Shown here: positions 60,617 to 64,000 of the stretch, in pieces
How positions within the stretch are numbered: the first letter of the stretch is position 1
How the letters are laid out: each line of letters starts with the position of its first letter
NCBI GenBank assembly: GCA_041656295.1
Contig: JBBADV010000008.1
Span: 61,539 to 125,538, forward strand
Reading direction: 5' to 3'
Length of the DNA: 64,000 nucleotides
From: Kiritimatiellales bacterium
GTDB lineage: Bacteria > Verrucomicrobiota > Kiritimatiellia > Kiritimatiellales > Tichowtungiaceae
The notes under the pieces: generated by a model
What the model saw: the letters and a program-made list of their open reading frames with translations, nothing else
Databases searched by the model: none
What the model was told of the DNA's origin: nothing
Translations under genes and position numbers: made by a program

Positions 60617-62068
60617 ATGAAAAAAGCAGATATTGGATTAATCGGTTTAGCGGTAATGGGTGAAAACCTTGTGCTGAATATGGAAAGCAAGGGATTCACG
60701 GTGGCGGTGTTCAACCGGACGGTGGAAAAGGTTGATCATTTTGTGAGCGGCCGCGGTGCCGGAAAAAATTTTATCGGCTGCCACAGTATTGAACAGCTGT
60801 GTGCATCGCTGGAACGTCCGCGCAAAGTGATGATGTTGGTGAAAGCCGGCAAAGCGGTGGACGATTTTATCGAACAGGTTCTGCCGCACCTTGAAGCCGG
60901 CGATATCATCATTGACGGAGGAAATTCTCTATTTATAGACACCATACGCCGGACAGAATATGTTGAAAGTAAAGGTTTCCTTTATATCGGTACCGGCGTT
61001 TCCGGCGGCGAAGAGGGCGCACTGCTGGGTCCGTCCATTATGCCCGGCGGCTCGCCGGCGGCGTGGCCGGCAGTAAAACCGGTCTTCCAGAAAATCTGTG
61101 CGTATACTGATGACGGTGAGCCGTGCTGTGACTGGGTTGGCGAAAACGGCGCCGGACATTTTGTGAAGATGGTTCACAACGGAATTGAATACGGCGACAT
61201 GCAGATGATCTGCGAGACGTATCAGATGATGAAAGACGGACTCGGCATGTCGAACGACGAAATGCACGAAGTGTTCAAAGAGTGGAACACCGGCGCGCTG
61301 GATTCTTATCTGATTGAAATTACGCGTGACATTCTCGGCTACCGGAATGAAGACGGCGATGCGGTGATTGATTACATTCTGGACGCCGCCGGACAAAAAG
61401 GCACCGGCAAGTGGACGGTGGAAGCGGCGCTGGATGTCGGACAGCCGTTAACGCTGATCGGCGAAGCAGTTTTTGCGCGCTGTCTTTCTGCGCTGAAAGA
61501 GGAGCGTGTCGCGGCGGCAAAAGAACTGAACGGTCCGGATCCGGTATTCAGGGGGAACCGCGCTGCATTTATTAAAGATCTGGAGCAGGCGCTGTATGCC
61601 TCGAAAATTGTTTCGTATGCACAGGGCTATCAGCTGATGCGCGCCGCCGCCGGTGAATATAAATGGAATCTGAATAACGGCGGTATTGCGCTGATGTGGC
61701 GCGGCGGCTGTATTATCCGTTCGGTATTCCTCGGAGAAATTAAAGCGGCGTTCGACCGCAATCCGGATTTAGTGAATCTGCTGCTTGATCCGTTTTTCAC
61801 GGCCGCAATGGAAAAAGCGCAAACGGGCTGGCGCCGGGTTATTGCTTCGGCGACGGAACTTGGGATTCCGGTGCCGGCGCTCAGCGCGGCTCTGGCATAT
61901 TACGACGGTTACCGTTGCGGACGTCTGCCGGCGAATCTGCTGCAGGCGCAGCGCGACTATTTTGGTGCGCACACCTACGAGCGGACCGATAAACCGCGCG
62001 GCGAGTTTTTCCACACGAACTGGACCGGCCGCGGCGGCGATACAGCGGCGTCGACTTATATTGTTTAA
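60617..62068 (+). CDS. gnd: 6-phosphogluconate dehydrogenase (decarboxylating)
   Basis: 483 residues from the ATG at 60617; the TTG-started extension to 60602 contains the ribosome-binding GAGGA. It oxidises 6-phosphogluconate to ribulose 5-phosphate. NADP fold GLAVMGENLVLNMESKG near 8-24, NRT/K specificity turn FNRTVEK, catalytic lines GTGVSGGEEGALLGPSIMPGG, VGENGAGHFVKMVHNGIEYGDMQ with Lys and His/Asn, and AGQKGTGKWT. The length is that of the NADP-linked long form. Its place in this operon ties sugar-acid use to the pentose-phosphate route. Confidence 0.96.
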   Translation: MKKADIGLIGLAVMGENLVLNMESKGFTVAVFNRTVEKVDHFVSGRGAGKNFIGCHSIEQLCASLERPRKVMMLVKAGKAVDDFIEQVLPHLEAGDIIIDGGNSLFIDTIRRTEYVESKGFLYIGTGVSGGEEGALLGPSIMPGGSPAAWPAVKPVFQKICAYTDDGEPCCDWVGENGAGHFVKMVHNGIEYGDMQMICETYQMMKDGLGMSNDEMHEVFKEWNTGALDSYLIEITRDILGYRNEDGDAVIDYILDAAGQKGTGKWTVEAALDVGQPLTLIGEAVFARCLSALKEERVAAAKELNGPDPVFRGNRAAFIKDLEQALYASKIVSYAQGYQLMRAAAGEYKWNLNNGGIALMWRGGCIIRSVFLGEIKAAFDRNPDLVNLLLDPFFTAAMEKAQTGWRRVIASATELGIPVPALSAALAYYDGYRCGRLPANLLQAQRDYFGAHTYERTDKPRGEFFHTNWTGRGGDTAASTYIV

Positions 62069-62257
62069 AAAAAGAAAGATGGTTTTTAAACAGAAGATCG
62101 CAAAGTGCGCGAAGATGTTTAATCGCAGATAACGCGGATAGAAACGGATTTTCTACAGAAGGAAATAAAAAGTAATCGCCACGCAAAACACAAAAAACGT
62201 GAAGATTTTACGTTCTTGGCGGTTATAATAAAAATTAAAATATTATAAGGAGAAATT

Positions 62258-63547
62258 ATGCCGTGGTTTTATGAAGAGAAGGATTTTATCTCGCGCGCAG
62301 AAATTGAACAGATGTGTCAGCGCACACTGGATGAAGCGCGTGAGCGGTTGAAGTGCGATTTAAAACGCGTACTGCTGCTGCCGCCGGATATTACCCGCGC
62401 ACACAGCGGCGCCGGCTGGATCACTGAAACATTTTACAAACTGCTGGCGCCGGCAGGCTGTGAAGTGCATGTGATTCCGACGCTCGGTCAGCACGTTCCG
62501 CACACCGAAGCGGATAACAAATGGATGTTCGGCAGCATTCCGGAAGCGTGTATTCATGAACACGACTGGCGCAGCGGCGTGACGCATCTCGGCACCGTGC
62601 CGGCATCGTATGTTCAGGAAAAAACCGGCGGCAAGGTCGATTGGGAAATTCCAGTGGATCTGAACACGATGACGGTAACGGAAAAATGGGATTTGATTAT
62701 TAACATCGGTCACGTTGTTCCGCACGAAGTGCTCGGGTTTGCGAATCATAACAAAAATTATTTCATCGGGCTCGGCGGCAAAGAAACGATTTGTGCGTCG
62801 CACCTCGCTTCCGGTGTGGTCGGAATCGAAAACAACCTTGGGCAGTTAATTACGCCGGTGCGCGCGTGTTATAATTACGCTGAAGAAAAATTTCTCGGAC
62901 ATCTGCCGGATGTTTATGTGCAGGTGGTGATGAAGCGCGACGATGAAAATAATCTGGTGCACAGCGGCGTATACGTCGGCGACGATCTGGAAACGTATTT
63001 GATGGCGGCGCGCACCAGTCGCGCGCAAAATATCACGCTGTTTGATAATCCGGTGGAAAAAATTGTCGCGGTGATGCAGGCCGACGAATTCCGCGCGACG
63101 TGGGTTGCAAATAAAGCCATTTACCGCACACGCATGGCGATGGCCGGCGGCGGCGAGCTGCTGATTATTGCGCCCGGTGTCGAACGTTTCGGCGAACAGA
63201 AAGAAGTGGATGCGCTCATCCGCAAATACGGTTATTGCGGCACACCGAAAGTGCTTGAGGCATACCGGCGTGAAAAGGATTTGCAGGAGCTCGCGCATGG
63301 CGCGGCGCATTTACTGCACGGCTCGTCGGAAGGCCGGTTCACGATTCGTTACGCGCCCGGACATCTCACGCGCGCAGAGGTGGAATCCGTCGGTTACGAA
63401 TACGCCGATCTGCAGGAAGCGCTGAAACGCTATAATCCGGAAACAATGCAGGAGGGCTGGAACACCATGCCGGACGGCGAAAAAGTATTCTTTATCAGCA
63501 CGCCGTCCGCCGGACTCTGGGCTACCCGCGACCGGTTTGCAGATTAA
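62258..63547 (+). CDS. LarA-like (DUF2088) nickel-pincer-type epimerase, probably acting on a sugar acid such as mannonate
   Basis: 429 residues related to lactate racemase LarA, whose nickel-pincer nucleotide is held by two His and a Lys. Comparable residues are visible: a first His pair in LGQHVPHTEAD, a second in GHVVPHEVLGFANHNKNYF, and Lys in GLGGKETI, though the loops are longer than in LarA. Because it closes an operon with uxuA, kdgK and an SDR, epimerisation of an aldonate such as D-mannonate is the likely function, as in homologues annotated D-mannonate epimerase. LarB, LarC and LarE, which make the cofactor, are not in the window. AAGGAG lies seven bases before the ATG. Confidence 0.82.
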   Translation: MPWFYEEKDFISRAEIEQMCQRTLDEARERLKCDLKRVLLLPPDITRAHSGAGWITETFYKLLAPAGCEVHVIPTLGQHVPHTEADNKWMFGSIPEACIHEHDWRSGVTHLGTVPASYVQEKTGGKVDWEIPVDLNTMTVTEKWDLIINIGHVVPHEVLGFANHNKNYFIGLGGKETICASHLASGVVGIENNLGQLITPVRACYNYAEEKFLGHLPDVYVQVVMKRDDENNLVHSGVYVGDDLETYLMAARTSRAQNITLFDNPVEKIVAVMQADEFRATWVANKAIYRTRMAMAGGGELLIIAPGVERFGEQKEVDALIRKYGYCGTPKVLEAYRREKDLQELAHGAAHLLHGSSEGRFTIRYAPGHLTRAEVESVGYEYADLQEALKRYNPETMQEGWNTMPDGEKVFFISTPSAGLWATRDRFAD

Positions 63548-64000
63548 TTTATACCGGCGGATGGAGGATATACAGTTGTTCTGTTCAGATTCTATCGCGG
63601 ATATAAACAGATTGATTCATGTTGCTGTTTCCTGATTGAACCGTCTGCGGCGGTTGCAAAATTCACTGTTTTACGCGGGTAGGTGTTGATCCATGTTCCG
63701 ATCCCCGGAGCATGTGCTGATTCGACCCGCTTTTTCCTGTTGGAATAAACTGTACGGACGAACTGGTCCGTGTTTTCATTTCTGCGGCGTCCCTATGTAC
63801 TGCAACGGATGGCATAATACAGGTGTGTTCGCTGCCTGCCGCAAACATTAGAGCATTTTAAATTAATGTATAGCCGCAAAAACGCGCAACAATCGCAAAA
63901 TAATTACGGGCCGAATGATTGATAAACCGCAGAGCGCACTGAGAACTTTTCAACTCCCAACTGTAAACTGAAAACCCTGAACACGGAACGCGGCGAGGGC
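63548..64000. other. Intergenic tail of the window, no gene supported
   Basis: About 450 bases after the LarA-like gene. They contain fragments of the dispersed intergenic repeat (GCGGATATAAACAGATTG near 63598) and, in the last bases, AACGCGGCGAGGGC, which matches part of a family B unit cut by the window end. A short minus-strand frame (63663-63848) lacks a convincing start. Confidence 0.5.

Noticed and set aside
63663..63848. 61-codon minus-strand frame near the right edge
   Set aside because: No ribosome-binding site and no similarity recognised; it lies in a region with repeat fragments.

Overview
The window looks like chromosome from a member of the PVC superphylum, most likely Kiritimatiellota or Lentisphaerota. 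The pointers are PEP-CTERM-tailed secreted proteins, a TIGR03790 protein, an anaerobic sulfatase-maturating enzyme, large secreted proteins of a polysaccharide-degrading style, and mini-repeats inside genes and between them. This placement is inference from gene content; no rRNA or tRNA gene was seen.

Layout. (1) 1-6103: a minus-strand operon (TIGR03790 protein, tsaE, tsaB, a secreted trypsin-like protease, aroB, and a gene running off the left edge), then two small genes of unknown role. (2) 6412-13601: plus-strand genes for a UvrD/PcrA-type helicase, a DUF481 outer-membrane protein, metG, a SixA-like protein lacking its catalytic His, and HAD and metallo-beta-lactamase-fold genes that are both frameshifted. 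(3) 13748-20910: a minus-strand run tpiA-secG-oligopeptide ABC transporter (binding protein and two permeases)-DUF1573-phosphohexomutase. (4) 21313-33707: an AddB-like nuclease, serine acetyltransferase, rpmI-rplT, a giant DUF3857/transglutaminase protein, anSME, and ilvN/ilvB. (5) 34342-52965: an accessory locus with an AGE-family epimerase, an MFS transporter, an alpha/alpha-toroid protein and eight proteins sharing one unnamed secreted N-terminal domain, here called the YAQ domain after its Y-A-Q-G/N/S-F start. In different copies that domain is alone, fused to a 1,120-residue toroid architecture, fused to either of two alpha/beta-hydrolase esterases, or followed by a PEP-CTERM tail. A LacI-type regulator sits inside the locus, and a 26-27 bp motif occurs upstream of three of its transcription units. 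(6) 53182-63547: a catabolic run for amino sugars and sugar acids (nagB, a CBM9-like gene, nagA, a UroD-like protein, an SDR, uxuA, kdgK, gnd and a LarA-like epimerase).

How it fits together (inference). Regions 5 and 6 read as one glycan-use programme. Secreted YAQ-domain proteins bind, de-esterify and cut an uronate- or amino-sugar-containing polysaccharide; the MFS protein imports products; the AGE protein isomerises them; and NagA/NagB and the mannonate-KDG branch feed central metabolism. The regulator and the shared upstream motif would coordinate the first part.

Two kinds of repeat overlay this. Short palindromes of two families lie in frame inside several genes, including housekeeping ones (tsaB, metG, two permeases, DUF1573, the AddB-like nuclease). 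Long nested inverted repeats fill several gaps in the sugar-acid region.
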